A DNA stretch of 64,000 nucleotides from Flavobacteriaceae bacterium (GTDB lineage: Bacteria > Bacteroidota > Bacteroidia > Flavobacteriales > Flavobacteriaceae), in assembly GCA_947483075.1 (NCBI GenBank), contig CANKLE010000005.1:124001-188000 (forward strand), given 5' to 3'. Under the pieces are notes generated by a model, which worked only from the letters and a program-made list of their open reading frames with translations, searched no databases and was not told the DNA's origin. How positions within the stretch are numbered: the first letter of the stretch is position 1; every line of letters starts with the position of its first letter. Shown here in pieces: positions 26,656 through 36,470 of the stretch. The translations under genes were made by a program, and so were the position numbers.

Positions 26656-28335
26656 TTAAAAAGATGTATTTAACGACAAAGAAACACCAGAACTTTCTGG
26701 CACTTCTCGACAAACTCCTCCCACACAAAGCAATCCGCCGCGTTGACGGCCGTAACTCAAGGCTACTCGGGTAGATTTATAGCGATATGCAGACCCCAAA
26801 TTATAATACTGGTTGCGTTGGTCGTGCTCGTCGTTGCCGTAATTGTACATATCGGTTGAGTAGATCGACCACTTCGAATTGAGGTTGTATTCTACTGTAG
26901 CCGAAGCCCAATTCTTTTTGTCGGCACTGGCCCATAGGTGCTCGGCTACCCAGCGCACCGATTGGTCTTTGCCAAAGCGATGGGTTGATTCCAGGGCTAC
27001 AATATTTGTTTTTACCACCGCATACGCAAAATTATCGGTGATTAAGTTCTTGTCATAATACTGGTGAATCCAAGTAAGTTCTGATTGCCAAGTGGGACTC
27101 CATTTTTTGGTGAAATCTACATTGAGATCTGAAAAATATTTCTTCCCAAAAGACAAGAAATCGGTTTTGTAGTCGACGATTGGCGAATAGAAATCTCCGC
27201 TTAAGGCATGCCAATCGGAGTAATTTAGGGCCACTTTGGTTCCGTATTTTCCGCCCAAAGCGGTCCCTTTTTTGAAGTTGTAAAACAAATCGATTTGTCC
27301 GCCAATTTCTCCGGCTTTGCCAATTCCTGCCCCATTTTGCCAGGTTATATAAACATTAGGCTGCGCTTGATAGGCATAAATATTGGCCAAATTGCTGTGG
27401 TGTTGTTTGGTTAAACTCGGAATAAAATTCAAAATGCGGTCGTTGTAAATGTTGCCTTTGGCCAAGCGTTCGCTGTAAAAACCCATGTTTTCCATTCTAC
27501 GAAAGGTGCCGTCAATCCCAAATCCTTTTTTGGAATAGCCCATGTTGACTAGCAAAGCATTGCCGGGTTTGACCAAATCAGGACGCAGTTGATCGGATTG
27601 CACAATGGCGTCTTCTGATTTTAAATCATATTCAACCGATGAATAAAAAGAATTGTGAGTGAAATTGACTCTTGTCCCGATTGAATTGGTGAGTGGCGAA
27701 AATTGTGGATCAACCAAATTATCTAAATTTTCGTTTCTAAATACATACATCATGCCAACTGATAAATCGGAAGTTTTCATTCTAAAAAAGTCAGTAAGTT
27801 TTATATCTAAATCACCGCCAAATATCGTTCCTTTAGAGAGGTCAAAACCAGTGCGTTGTTTTCCTGCGATAGATTTTAATACAATAAAATCTGTAGGTTG
27901 ATAAATAATACGCGCGCCACACAAGGCATTGTTAATTCCTAAGGCGCGGTCTTCCCAACTTCTGTATAACAATCCGCTGCCAAATTGCTCGTAAAAATAG
28001 CCGCCCGTCAGGTCTACTTTTTTGCTTTTGAATTGCACAAAATAGGTCCCCAAATTGGTGTGTTGGTACTTGGGGTTGTAATTTAATAGGGCTTGATTTT
28101 CGTAGGCCTCAACTTGTACGCCTGCCGTCCATTTTTTGTAGGACGTATTTACAAACAAATAATTATTGGAGCGCAACGGATCTTCTGGATGCAAAATACC
28201 CAAGCCTTTGTCGTTGGTATACCACTGCGAATTCGATTCAAAACCGCCAAACACATGCCAGGGTGAGGGCGTAATTTCTTGCGCAGACAGCAGGCTAGTT
28301 ACTCCCAGCAAACACCCAAGTAGTAGTTTTTTCAT
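26656..28335 (-). CDS. DUF6029-like outer-membrane beta-barrel protein
   Basis: 559-residue outer-membrane protein with an MKKLLLG signal peptide ending LLSAQE. The mature part alternates hydrophobic and aromatic residues throughout (GGYFYEQFGSGLLYRSWEDRALGINN, SYKKWTAGVQVEAY) and ends in Phe (SLNTSF), the barrel end signal. The pattern matches DUF6029 of Bacteroidota (recognised from memory). It starts three bases after the stop of the TlpA-like thioredoxin gene, so the two form an operon. No substrate is known. The C-terminal part has CVGGVC, a possible disulfide that the upstream thioredoxin could act on. Confidence 0.82.
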   Translation of the reverse strand: MKKLLLGCLLGVTSLLSAQEITPSPWHVFGGFESNSQWYTNDKGLGILHPEDPLRSNNYLFVNTSYKKWTAGVQVEAYENQALLNYNPKYQHTNLGTYFVQFKSKKVDLTGGYFYEQFGSGLLYRSWEDRALGINNALCGARIIYQPTDFIVLKSIAGKQRTGFDLSKGTIFGGDLDIKLTDFFRMKTSDLSVGMMYVFRNENLDNLVDPQFSPLTNSIGTRVNFTHNSFYSSVEYDLKSEDAIVQSDQLRPDLVKPGNALLVNMGYSKKGFGIDGTFRRMENMGFYSERLAKGNIYNDRILNFIPSLTKQHHSNLANIYAYQAQPNVYITWQNGAGIGKAGEIGGQIDLFYNFKKGTALGGKYGTKVALNYSDWHALSGDFYSPIVDYKTDFLSFGKKYFSDLNVDFTKKWSPTWQSELTWIHQYYDKNLITDNFAYAVVKTNIVALESTHRFGKDQSVRWVAEHLWASADKKNWASATVEYNLNSKWSIYSTDMYNYGNDEHDQRNQYYNLGSAYRYKSTRVALSYGRQRGGLLCVGGVCREVPESSGVSLSLNTSF

Positions 28336-28338
28336 CGA

Positions 28339-28815
28339 TTAAAGCGATTTGAGTTTTTCGTACAAATCTTTTTCGTTCCCCGGTACATAGCCATTTTGAA
28401 TGTGTACGATTTCGTGATTTTTCACGACGATGGTATACGGGATATTCACGATGGTCATGGCGCGTTTAAAATCTTGGTTGGTATCTAATAAGACTTGGTA
28501 GGTCCATTCTTTTCCGCTCACCAAAGGCTTTACACGTTTTTGCGTGCGAGAATCATCGGTAGCGACGGCAATAATTTCGAGGTTTACAGTTTTTTTCCAT
28601 TCATCCTGTATGTCATTCATCTCGTCCAACTCCTGAATACAAGGCGTGCACCAGGTCGCCCAAAAAGAAAACACATAAATCTTATCTTTTTCGCCAAAAT
28701 CAGCGGTTAAGGAAAGTGATTTGCCTTCCAAATTGGGAAGACTTAAATTGGGCAATTGTTTTTGAGCAAAAACGGAACTAAAAAGCAACAGAAGGGCAAT
28801 TTGAATGGTCTTCAT
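28339..28815 (-). CDS. TlpA-like periplasmic thioredoxin
   Basis: 158-residue exported thioredoxin-fold protein of the TlpA/ResA/AhpC-TSA-like type. Signal peptide 1-17 (SSVFAQ). Active site FWATWCTPCIQEL near residues 51-63 with the WCxxC pair. The cis-proline region NIPYTIVV is near 125. It acts in the periplasm as a disulfide reductase or isomerase. First gene of a two-gene operon with the beta-barrel protein and divergent from the Omp28-like lipoprotein, which also has a WCGYC pair. Confidence 0.93.
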   Translation of the reverse strand: MKTIQIALLLLFSSVFAQKQLPNLSLPNLEGKSLSLTADFGEKDKIYVFSFWATWCTPCIQELDEMNDIQDEWKKTVNLEIIAVATDDSRTQKRVKPLVSGKEWTYQVLLDTNQDFKRAMTIVNIPYTIVVKNHEIVHIQNGYVPGNEKDLYEKLKSL

Positions 28816-28910
28816 TTCATCTATATAAGGTTTGCAAATAAATAAATTATTATGATTACTATAAAATTTTATTTGTTTTATTTGCAGTTATTATTCAATA
28901 AAAAGTCCCT

Positions 28911-29765
28911 ATGAAAAAAGGTCGTTTTTTGTTCCTCCTTCTCGCCCTAATGCTAGTCGTTTCTTGTGGCGATACGGTGGTGCATTACAATCAATTGGTT
29001 GACGATAGCGTCGATGCGCCAGCTAGCAGCGGCTTGTTTAAAAAACATGTCTTGATCGAAGATTACACCGGAACTTGGTGTGGCTATTGCGCGCGCGTGG
29101 CTTATGCTATTGAGCGTGTTTTTGTAGAAGTAGATCCCTTTGACAACCAAGCCGACAGAGCCATCGCAGTGGCCATTCACTCCGGAAACGATCCGTACAA
29201 CTTTACAAACATACTGCCTTTAAAGAACTTGATTTCTCCCAATTCGGCTTTGGGTTTGCCCCAATCTCGCCTCAACCGAACCATCGTGTGGGAAGAAAAC
29301 GAAGCCGACCACATTGCACAAGTCAAAAACCTGAGCAGCAACAACTGCGGATTGGGAATTGCCATGACCTCAACAGTTGCAGACAATACTATCGATTTAA
29401 AAGTCAACATCAAATTTGCTGAAAATTATTCGAATATAAAATTGGTGGTCTATGCGGTCGAAAACCATTTAATCTATGACCAACGAAACTACACCAACTA
29501 TTTTAATGCTCAAAATCCTATTCCAGGCTTTGAACACAACCACGTGTTGCGTGCAGGTTTAACCGATTTACTCGGTGATCCGCTTACAGGAACCTTATAT
29601 GGTGCTCCCCCAATCGAAAAAAGTTTTAACGTTCCCGTTCCCGCCAATGTGAGCAATCCAAACAACTTGAGTTTTGTAGCTTTTGTGGTCGATGAAAATA
29701 ACTTGGTCATTAATGCGCGGCTCATTAACGCCAATGAAACCCAAGCGTTTGAACAGAATCCTTAA
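28911..29765 (+). CDS. Omp28-related outer-membrane lipoprotein
   Basis: 284 residues. A lipoprotein signal peptide ends LVVSCGDT (Cys near residue 19). The Omp28 domain opens with VLIEDYTGTWCGYCARVAYAIE near 47-67, a thioredoxin-like segment with a CxxC pair, followed by AIAVAIHSGNDPY and NSALGLPQSRLNR. Porphyromonas Omp28 is a surface antigen of unknown function, so the role is open. It faces the TlpA-like gene across a divergent gap of about 95 bases, an arrangement that suggests shared redox work. It ends before a good terminator. Confidence 0.88.
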   Translation: MKKGRFLFLLLALMLVVSCGDTVVHYNQLVDDSVDAPASSGLFKKHVLIEDYTGTWCGYCARVAYAIERVFVEVDPFDNQADRAIAVAIHSGNDPYNFTNILPLKNLISPNSALGLPQSRLNRTIVWEENEADHIAQVKNLSSNNCGLGIAMTSTVADNTIDLKVNIKFAENYSNIKLVVYAVENHLIYDQRNYTNYFNAQNPIPGFEHNHVLRAGLTDLLGDPLTGTLYGAPPIEKSFNVPVPANVSNPNNLSFVAFVVDENNLVINARLINANETQAFEQNP

Positions 29766-29773
29766 AAATAACA

Positions 29774-29798
29774 AAGTCGCTTGCTAGCGGCTTTTTTT
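29774..29798 (+). terminator. Rho-independent terminator after the Omp28-like gene
   Basis: AGTCGC pairs with GCGGCT (one T-G pair) around TTGCTA, followed by seven T. Confidence 0.75.
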
Positions 29799-29825
29799 AG
29801 GCCCGTATTTCGCGGCTAAAATCCT

Positions 29826-29833
29826 TACATTTG
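29826..29833 (+). promoter_or_regulatory. -7 box of queD
   Basis: TACATTTG, an exact TAnnTTTG match 17 bases before the queD ATG, placed directly after the preceding terminator. Confidence 0.6.
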
Positions 29834-29850
29834 TAGCAAATTTATGATCC

Positions 29851-30303
29851 ATGAGTCAAATTCGCATCACCAAACAATTCAGCTTTGAGACCGGCCACGC
29901 CTTGTATGGCTACGACGGCAAATGCAAAAATGTGCATGGGCACAGCTACAAGCTTTCGGTTACCGTAATTGGCACACCCATTACCGATCGCAACAACGTA
30001 AAGTTTGGGATGGTGATTGATTTTAGCGATTTGAAAAAAATTGTCAAAGAAGAGATCGTCGATCAGTTTGATCATGCGACGGTGTTTAATCAAACAACGC
30101 CACACGTTTCTTTGGCCAAAGAACTCAGCGACCGAGGACATCATATTATTTTGGTTGATTACCAACCCACCAGCGAAAATATGGTGATTGATTTTGCCGA
30201 AAAAATAAAAAGGCGTTTGCCCGAATCCATTCATTTGCATTCTTTAAAATTACAAGAAACCGATTCTTCGTTTGCCGAATGGTATGCGAGTGACAACCAA
30301 TAG
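29851..30303 (+). CDS. queD: 6-carboxytetrahydropterin synthase (QueD/PTPS family)
   Basis: Converts 7,8-dihydroneopterin triphosphate to 6-carboxy-tetrahydropterin, the second step of queuosine synthesis. 150 residues. Zinc and catalytic residues visible: FETGHALYGYDGKCKNVHGHSYKL (residues 9-32) with the conserved Cys and the HGH pair, MVIDFSDLKK near 51, and DHATVFN near 71. ENMVIDFAEKIK and LKLQETDSSFAEW match the C-terminal substrate-binding Glu region. Cytoplasmic. The last codons come just before lpxH, so the pair is likely cotranscribed. No other queuosine gene is in the window. Confidence 0.9.
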   Translation: MSQIRITKQFSFETGHALYGYDGKCKNVHGHSYKLSVTVIGTPITDRNNVKFGMVIDFSDLKKIVKEEIVDQFDHATVFNQTTPHVSLAKELSDRGHHIILVDYQPTSENMVIDFAEKIKRRLPESIHLHSLKLQETDSSFAEWYASDNQ

Positions 30304-30310
30304 ATTTGCC

Positions 30311-31066
30311 ATGTCATCTTCCTCTCACAAAAAAATATACTTTGCTTCCGACCAACATTTTGGCGCACCCACGGCGGCTTTAAGTTATCCGCGCGAACAA
30401 AAATTTGTGCAGTGGTTAGATCAAATTAAAGGCGATGCCGAAGCGATTTTCTTGCTGGGCGATTTGTTTGATTTTTGGTTCGAATACAAAAAAGTAGTCC
30501 CCAAAGGCTTTGTGCGCGTATTGGGCAAATTGGCCGAATTGCGCGACCAAGGCATTCCCATTTACTTCTTTGTGGGCAACCACGATTTGTGGATGAATGA
30601 TTATTTTGAAACCGAGCTCCAAATTCCGGTATACCACGACAACCGAGAATTTACCTTCTATGATCGCACATTTTTGATTGGCCATGGCGACGGGAAAGGC
30701 CCGGGCGACAAGGGCTACAAACGCATGAAAAAACTGTTTATTCACCCTGTTTCCAAATGGATTTTCCGCTGGATACATCCCGATATTGGCGTAGCCTTGG
30801 CGCAATATTTATCGGTAAAAAATAAGTTGATTTCAGGCGAAGCCGACGTGAAATTTTTGGGCGAAGACAACGAATGGTTGGTGCAATACGCCAAGCGTAA
30901 ACTACAAAGCAAACACTACAATTACTTGGTGTTTGGACACCGGCATTTGCCTATGAATATCGAAGTGGGTCCCGATTCAAACTACATTAATCTGGGCGAC
31001 TGGATTGGGTATTTTACCTATGGCGAATTTGACGGACAAACCTTCGAATTAAAGAAATGGAATTAG
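30311..31066 (+). CDS. lpxH: UDP-2,3-diacylglucosamine diphosphatase
   Basis: Calcineurin-like phosphoesterase of lipid A synthesis, hydrolysing UDP-diacylglucosamine to lipid X. 251 residues from the ATG at 30311; a longer frame from 30272 would overlap queD by 32 bases and lacks family similarity. Metal motifs in order: FASDQHFG (6-13), GDLFDFWFEY, GNHDLW, GHGDG and FGHRH. Peripheral membrane enzyme. Converges with the MFS transporter gene with a four-base overlap of the ends. Bacteroidota often have this LpxH-like form; UDP-sugar specificity is inferred. Confidence 0.9.
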   Translation: MSSSSHKKIYFASDQHFGAPTAALSYPREQKFVQWLDQIKGDAEAIFLLGDLFDFWFEYKKVVPKGFVRVLGKLAELRDQGIPIYFFVGNHDLWMNDYFETELQIPVYHDNREFTFYDRTFLIGHGDGKGPGDKGYKRMKKLFIHPVSKWIFRWIHPDIGVALAQYLSVKNKLISGEADVKFLGEDNEWLVQYAKRKLQSKHYNYLVFGHRHLPMNIEVGPDSNYINLGDWIGYFTYGEFDGQTFELKKWN

Positions 31067-32328
31067 GTTTCGTTTCCGTCTTTTTCTAAATCTAATTTCC
31101 GAAAACTGGGCGAAAAAATAGCCGTTCCACTCACCAAGAGTAAGGTCATGCACCCTCCAAAAACTACTGCCGGAACAGTGCCCATCAGTCTAGCAGTAAA
31201 GCCGCTTTCAAAGGCACCCAATTCATTAGACGAACCCACAAAAATAGAGTTCACTGCAGAAACGCGTCCGCGCATCGAATCGGGGGTATACAACTGCAAT
31301 ATCGTGGAGCGCAACACCACCGAGATTCCGTCAAAAGCTCCACTCAAGCACAATAAAACAACCGACAGCCAAAATACCGTCGACAAACCAAATCCCACAA
31401 TACACAGGCCAAAGGCAAAAATGGCAGCGAGTAATTTTAGTCCGGCATTTCTGGTTAACGGGATGTAAGCGGCAATCAACATGGTCACAAAGGCGCCTAC
31501 TGCAGGTGCGGCTCTTAGAATCCCAAACCCGGTTGGGCCTACTTTTAATATATCTTGCGCAAAAATAGGCAACAACGAAACAGCACCGCCAAATAATACG
31601 GCGACCATGTCTAAGGACAAAGCGCCCAAAATGGTCTTGTTCTGAAAAACAAACAACAAACCTTCCCGCAAACTTTGAAAAATTGGTTCGCCTATTTTAG
31701 TGTTTAGCACCGGTTGTGTAGGAATTTTGGATAAGGCCAAAAAAGCTAAAAATGAACAGCATAAAATAAAAAACATAGAGCCGTTTACTCCAAACCAATT
31801 GATAAATAGTCCCGCTACAGCCGAACCCGTGAAGAAAGCCATTTGCCAAACAGAGCTGCTCCAGGTGGCGGCATTGCTGTATAATTTTTTGGGGACAATT
31901 AAGCCTAAAAAAGAAAACAAAGAAGGCCCAATAAAGGCACGCACGATACCGCCCACAAAAACCAACGTATAAAAACAAATTAAAATGGTATGTGTTGCCA
32001 ATTGCTTTGCTAAGGGTTCCCAGCTAAGGCAAAATAAAGCCCCCGTGAGCACAGAAAAAGCCAAAATACATTTAATTAGTATCCCCTTTTTTTCGTTTTG
32101 GTCTACAATATGGCCGGCAAATAAGGCCATGCCAATGGCGGGAATTACCTCCATGAGCCCAATTAACCCCAAAGACAAGGGATCTTTGGTGAGGCTATAC
32201 ACTTCCCATTCAATGATAATAAATTGCATGGACCAAGCAAATACCATAAAAAATCGCAGCGCCAAAAAATACAAGAAATGAGTGTTGCGCAAGGCCGCAT
32301 AGGGATCCTTTACTGAATTTTCTTTCAT
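31063..32328 (-). CDS. MFS transporter, enterobactin-exporter-like group
   Basis: 421-residue membrane transporter with about 11-12 helices. The N-terminal half has FFMVFAWSMQFIIIEWEVYSLTKDPLSLGLIGLMEVIPA and the central loop TKIGEPIFQSLREGLLFVFQNK, features of the MFS_3/EntS-like permease group. SMRGRVSAVNSIFVGSSNELGAFESG near 355 is a family signature. The start ATG overlaps the recJ stop (ATGA arrangement), so the two are translationally coupled on the minus strand. The substrate is unknown; drug or siderophore efflux is only the family norm. Confidence 0.9.
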   Translation of the reverse strand: MKENSVKDPYAALRNTHFLYFLALRFFMVFAWSMQFIIIEWEVYSLTKDPLSLGLIGLMEVIPAIGMALFAGHIVDQNEKKGILIKCILAFSVLTGALFCLSWEPLAKQLATHTILICFYTLVFVGGIVRAFIGPSLFSFLGLIVPKKLYSNAATWSSSVWQMAFFTGSAVAGLFINWFGVNGSMFFILCCSFLAFLALSKIPTQPVLNTKIGEPIFQSLREGLLFVFQNKTILGALSLDMVAVLFGGAVSLLPIFAQDILKVGPTGFGILRAAPAVGAFVTMLIAAYIPLTRNAGLKLLAAIFAFGLCIVGFGLSTVFWLSVVLLCLSGAFDGISVVLRSTILQLYTPDSMRGRVSAVNSIFVGSSNELGAFESGFTARLMGTVPAVVFGGCMTLLLVSGTAIFSPSFRKLDLEKDGNET

Positions 32329-34016
32329 GCTTGAATATCTTTTATACGAAGTTGAATGCTCACCCTATTATTCCAATCGTTTTCTTCTAGGCAATAAACT
32401 GCCTCAAATGATTGACGTTGGTTCACCAATGAAAGTTTATCGGATAGGCCAAAACCAATGGCGCCAAATCGTTCTGAATTTCCTTGCACCACTTGCAATT
32501 TGAGGTGCGTTTGATCGGCCCCAATAGGCTTGGCATAACCTGTGTCACGCAAGTTTTTCGTTAAAAAAACGGGAGCCAAGTTTTGTGGGCCAAAGGGTTC
32601 AAATTGCTTTAAAATGCGCATCAATTTGGGGGTAATTTGGGCCAATTCAATTTCGGCGTCAATTTCTATTTCGGGCGTCTCCATTTCGGTGGGCAAGGTG
32701 GCTTGCACTACTTTTTCAAAAGCTTGTTTAAAGGCCGCATAATTTTCGGGTTTCAGACTCAGTCCAGCAGCATATTTGTGTCCGCCAAACTGAACCAAAT
32801 GTTCGGCACAAGCCTCAAGCGCTTCATACACATCAAAACCCGGAACCGAGCGAGCCGATGCCGCATAGTACTCGCCACTTTGGGTGAAAACCAAGGTAGG
32901 ACGGTGGTAGGTTTCGATGACACGTGAAGCCACGATTCCAATGACGCCTTTGTGCCAATCGGCTTGAAACACCACCGTAGTCGCAGCATTTTCTTCTTTG
33001 TTTTGTATAATTTGTGCCAAGGCTTCTTGCGTAATAAACTGGTCTAATACCTTCCTGTCGGCATTGAATTGCTCAATATCGGCGGCAAATTGCAGGGCTT
33101 GTTCTTGGTCAAATTCGCTGAGTAAAGCCACCGCATAATTGCCGTGTTTGATGCGTCCAGCTGCATTAATACGTGGAGCCAAGGTAAATACCACATCGCT
33201 TATGGTGTAGATTTTATTTTTTACGTGTTGCAACAAGGCGCGAATTCCCGGCCTTGGATTGGTATTCATTACTTGTAAACCCAAGTAGGCCAAAGCCCGA
33301 TTCTCTCCGGTCATGGGCACAATATCGGCAGCAATGGCCGTGGCCACTAAATCTAAATAAGGGAGTAATTCCTCGACATCTTGGTTTTGATTTTGTGCCA
33401 AGGCTTGTATGAGTTTAAAGCCAATGCCACAGCCGCAAAGTTCGTCGTAGGGATAAAAACAATCATCGCGTTTGGGATCTAAAACCGCAATTGCCTCGGG
33501 CAAAATTTCTCCCGGTCGGTGGTGATCGCAAATGATAAAATCAATGCCGCGCTCCTGCGCATACTGCACATGTGCAACCGATTTGATTCCGCAATCGAGG
33601 GCAATAATCAGACTGAATTCATTATCAGAAGCAAAATCAATACCTTGAAACGACACGCCATAGCCTTCAATGTAGCGATCGGGGATATAGGTAGCCACTT
33701 GCTCGGTTCTGGTTTTTAAATAGGCCGAGACCAAAGATACTGCGGTGGTGCCGTCTACATCATAATCGCCAAAAACCAATATTTTTTCTTGCTTCGCCAA
33801 AGCGGTTTCTATTCGACCCACGGCCAAATCCATGTCTTTCATTAAAAAAGGATCGTGTAAATCGGCTATCGAGGGCCTAAAAAATTGGCGTGCTTGATCA
33901 AAGCTCGTGATGCCGCGCTGCACCAATAAGCTGGCGGTGAGGGCATCAATTTGTAAAGATTCTTGAAGTGCTTCTAGCAGAAGCGGATCGGGTTGAGGTT
34001 TAAAAGTCCAGCGCAT
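32325..34016 (-). CDS. recJ: Single-stranded-DNA-specific exonuclease RecJ
   Basis: 5'-3' exonuclease used in RecF-type recombination and mismatch repair. 563 residues from the ATG at 34016 (MRWTFKPQPD), chosen over 34055 because this is the family N-terminus. DHH-phosphoesterase motifs: FGDYDVDGTTAVSL near 75-90, ALDCGIKS near 150 and CDHHRPGE near 170. The DHHA1 domain is at 340-430 with SARSVPGFDVYEAL and QFGGHKYAAGLSL. A C-terminal OB-like region follows. The stop overlaps the MFS transporter start. It diverges from ade across a gap of about 120 bases. Confidence 0.95.
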   Translation of the reverse strand: MRWTFKPQPDPLLLEALQESLQIDALTASLLVQRGITSFDQARQFFRPSIADLHDPFLMKDMDLAVGRIETALAKQEKILVFGDYDVDGTTAVSLVSAYLKTRTEQVATYIPDRYIEGYGVSFQGIDFASDNEFSLIIALDCGIKSVAHVQYAQERGIDFIICDHHRPGEILPEAIAVLDPKRDDCFYPYDELCGCGIGFKLIQALAQNQNQDVEELLPYLDLVATAIAADIVPMTGENRALAYLGLQVMNTNPRPGIRALLQHVKNKIYTISDVVFTLAPRINAAGRIKHGNYAVALLSEFDQEQALQFAADIEQFNADRKVLDQFITQEALAQIIQNKEENAATTVVFQADWHKGVIGIVASRVIETYHRPTLVFTQSGEYYAASARSVPGFDVYEALEACAEHLVQFGGHKYAAGLSLKPENYAAFKQAFEKVVQATLPTEMETPEIEIDAEIELAQITPKLMRILKQFEPFGPQNLAPVFLTKNLRDTGYAKPIGADQTHLKLQVVQGNSERFGAIGFGLSDKLSLVNQRQSFEAVYCLEENDWNNRVSIQLRIKDIQA

Positions 34017-34089
34017 ACGAAAATTGTTTGGTGTATAAATTAAATTTTGAATCAAATTTAATAAAAAATCTGCGCGCTTTTCTTTTTCC

Positions 34090-34097
34090 TATTTTTG
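34090..34097 (+). promoter_or_regulatory. -7 box of ade
   Basis: TATTTTTG matches TAnnTTTG, 37 bases before the ade ATG. Confidence 0.5.
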
Positions 34098-34134
34098 TTT
34101 TCGGGAAAATCATTAACGGTTTGCCCACTCCAAG

Positions 34135-35757
34135 ATGCAAATAGCAGGACAAATTGTAGACATTCGCAACCGACGCATTTTTCCCGGCATAGTTACCGTA
34201 ATTGACGGAAAAATCAGCTCGATTGAACCGGCCGATCACCAAGAAACCCAATTTATTCTTCCGGGCTTTATTGATGCGCACATTCACATCGAAAGTTCGT
34301 TGTTGGTTCCTAGTGAATTTGCTCCACTGGCTGTAGTGCATGGCACGGTGGCCACCATTTCTGATCCGCATGAAATAGCCAATGTGTTGGGTGTGGCCGG
34401 AGTGGAATTCATGATAGAAAACGGCAAACAAAGCCCCTTAAAATTTCATTTTGGCGCACCATCTTGTGTGCCTGCAACTGGTTTTGAAACGGCCGGTGCC
34501 GAAATAAACGCGGCGGATATTCGAGAATTAATGGCCTCTCCCGACATTTATTATTTGGCCGAAATGATGAATTACCCGGGCGTCTTGCACGCCGATCCAG
34601 AAGTACTGCAAAAATTACACTGGGCCATCCAAATCGGCAAACCGATAGACGGTCATGCACCAGGCTTGCGAGGAACCGCTATAGAAAAATACATCAATGC
34701 AGGCATCAGCACCGATCACGAATGTTTTACTTATGAGGAAGCGCAAGAAAAATTGCAATTGGGCATGAAGGTTATTATTCGCGAAGGAAGTGCGGCCAAA
34801 AATTTTGAGGCCTTGATTGATCTGGCCCACGAACATTATGCGCGTATGATGTTTTGCTCGGATGACAAACACCCCGACGATTTAATTTTGGGACACATCA
34901 ATAGTTTATGTGCCCGAGCCGTAGCCAAAGGAGTCGATGTGTTTCAGGTTTTGCAAATGGCTTGCCTGAATCCGGTGGAGCATTACAAGATGAACGTAGG
35001 CACCTTACGCGTAAACGATCCCGCCGATTTTATTGTGGTGGAAGATCTCACGCATTTCAACGTAAAAGCAACCTATATTAATGGCGAAGTCGTGGCGCAA
35101 AACGGACAAGCCCAACTCCCTAAAATTTCGTTTGATACCCCCAATAATTTCAATTGCTCGCCCAAAACTCCCGCTGATTTTGCGGTGAAAAGTTCGGCCA
35201 AAACCATTCGGGTCATTGAGGCGCTAGAAGGCCAATTAATCACCAACGAACTACATAGGGCGGCAACTATAAAAGCGGGGCAACTGTGCGCCAATCTAGA
35301 GGAAGACATTCTTAAACTAGCCGTGGTGAATCGCTATGCTGATGCGCCCGTAGCGGTGGCGTTCATCAAAAATTTTGGATTACAATCGGGTGCCATTGCC
35401 AGTTCGGTGGCCCACGACTGCCACAACATTGTCGCGGTAGGCACTACCGACGAAGATTTATGTAGAGCCGTTAATCTAGTAATTGCCCAACAAGGCGGAT
35501 TGTGTGCGGTTTCTGCCGAGCAAGAATTGGTGTTGCCTTTGCCGGTTGCGGGAATCATGAGTGACCAAAATGGCGTGCTTGTAGCCGAAAAATATCAAGA
35601 AATAGACGCCCTCGCCAAAGCCTTGGGCAGTAAATTAAAAGCGCCGTATATGACACTTTCGTTTATGGCTTTGTTGGTGATTCCCGATCTAAAACTCTCA
35701 GATAAAGGCTTGTTTAGCGGAAATTCGTTTGCGTTTGTCGACTTGGAAGTAGACTAA
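34135..35757 (+). CDS. ade: Adenine deaminase
   Basis: Amidohydrolase-fold enzyme that converts adenine to hypoxanthine for purine salvage. 540 residues, normal length. The first metal motif [11 protein letters not shown] is near residue 48, [10 protein letters not shown] near 78, and the central GHAPGLRG and [12 protein letters not shown] metal ligands are near 178 and 198. The C-terminal half contains the family segment [20 protein letters not shown] near 410-430 and [14 protein letters not shown] residues. Cytoplasmic, single gene, ending in a four-base convergent overlap with rsmI. Confidence 0.96.
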   Translation: MQIAGQIVDIRNRRIFPGIVTVIDGKISSIEPADHQETQFILPGFIDAHIHIESSLLVPSEFAPLAVVHGTVATISDPHEIANVLGVAGVEFMIENGKQSPLKFHFGAPSCVPATGFETAGAEINAADIRELMASPDIYYLAEMMNYPGVLHADPEVLQKLHWAIQIGKPIDGHAPGLRGTAIEKYINAGISTDHECFTYEEAQEKLQLGMKVIIREGSAAKNFEALIDLAHEHYARMMFCSDDKHPDDLILGHINSLCARAVAKGVDVFQVLQMACLNPVEHYKMNVGTLRVNDPADFIVVEDLTHFNVKATYINGEVVAQNGQAQLPKISFDTPNNFNCSPKTPADFAVKSSAKTIRVIEALEGQLITNELHRAATIKAGQLCANLEEDILKLAVVNRYADAPVAVAFIKNFGLQSGAIASSVAHDCHNIVAVGTTDEDLCRAVNLVIAQQGGLCAVSAEQELVLPLPVAGIMSDQNGVLVAEKYQEIDALAKALGSKLKAPYMTLSFMALLVIPDLKLSDKGLFSGNSFAFVDLEVD

Positions 35758-36458
35758 GATTCGGCCGTTTTTTTGGGTTCTTTGGTTTGGGGTTTTCCGC
35801 CCACTACTACCACAATTTCGCCTTTGGGGGCTTTGGCTTCAAAATGCTGCAGGACCTGAGCGGCTGTGCCTCGCACATTTTCTTCGTGCAATTTTGATAA
35901 TTCGCGCGCTACACTAATTGCTCTTTCTGCTCCAAAATACTGCACAAATTCGGCCAAGGTTTTCACTAATTTGTGAGGCGAAACATAAAAAATCATCGTG
36001 CGGGATTCTTCAGCCAATTGCAAAAAACGAGTTTGTCTCCCCTTTTTTTCGGGCAAAAATCCTTCAAATACAAATTTATCATTGGGCAAACCGCTGTTCA
36101 CCAAAGCAGGTACAAAAGCAGTGGCACCAGGCAAACATTCTACTGGAATTTGGTTTTCGATACAGGCTCGAGTGAGTAAAAATCCAGGATCCGAAATTGC
36201 GGGAGTCCCGGCATCCGAAATCAAGGCGATGGTTTCTCCGGCTTTCAATCGGTTCAGGCAGTTTTCGATGGTTTTGTGCTCGTTGTGCATGTGGTGGCTG
36301 TGCATGTGCGTGCCGATGTCAAAATGCTTGAGCAATTTTGCGCTGGTGCGGGTGTCTTCGGCCAAAATTAAATCGGCTTCCTTGAGCACACGTATGGCGC
36401 GAAACGTCATATCTTCCAGATTGCCAATGGGTGTAGGAACAATATATAATTTTGACAT
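35754..36458 (-). CDS. rsmI: 16S rRNA (cytidine(1402)-2'-O)-methyltransferase
   Basis: SAM-dependent methyltransferase that modifies C1402 in the decoding centre of 16S rRNA. 234 residues, a compact member. N-terminal [19 protein letters not shown], then [15 protein letters not shown], the SAM-binding [15 protein letters not shown] near 80-95, and [14 protein letters not shown] near 137 are all family signatures. It lies 12 bases downstream of an acidic hypothetical gene on the minus strand, probably in one transcript, and converges with ade. Confidence 0.95.
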   Translation of the reverse strand: MSKLYIVPTPIGNLEDMTFRAIRVLKEADLILAEDTRTSAKLLKHFDIGTHMHSHHMHNEHKTIENCLNRLKAGETIALISDAGTPAISDPGFLLTRACIENQIPVECLPGATAFVPALVNSGLPNDKFVFEGFLPEKKGRQTRFLQLAEESRTMIFYVSPHKLVKTLAEFVQYFGAERAISVARELSKLHEENVRGTAAQVLQHFEAKAPKGEIVVVVGGKPQTKEPKKTAES

Positions 36459-36470
36459 GAAAGCTAAAGG

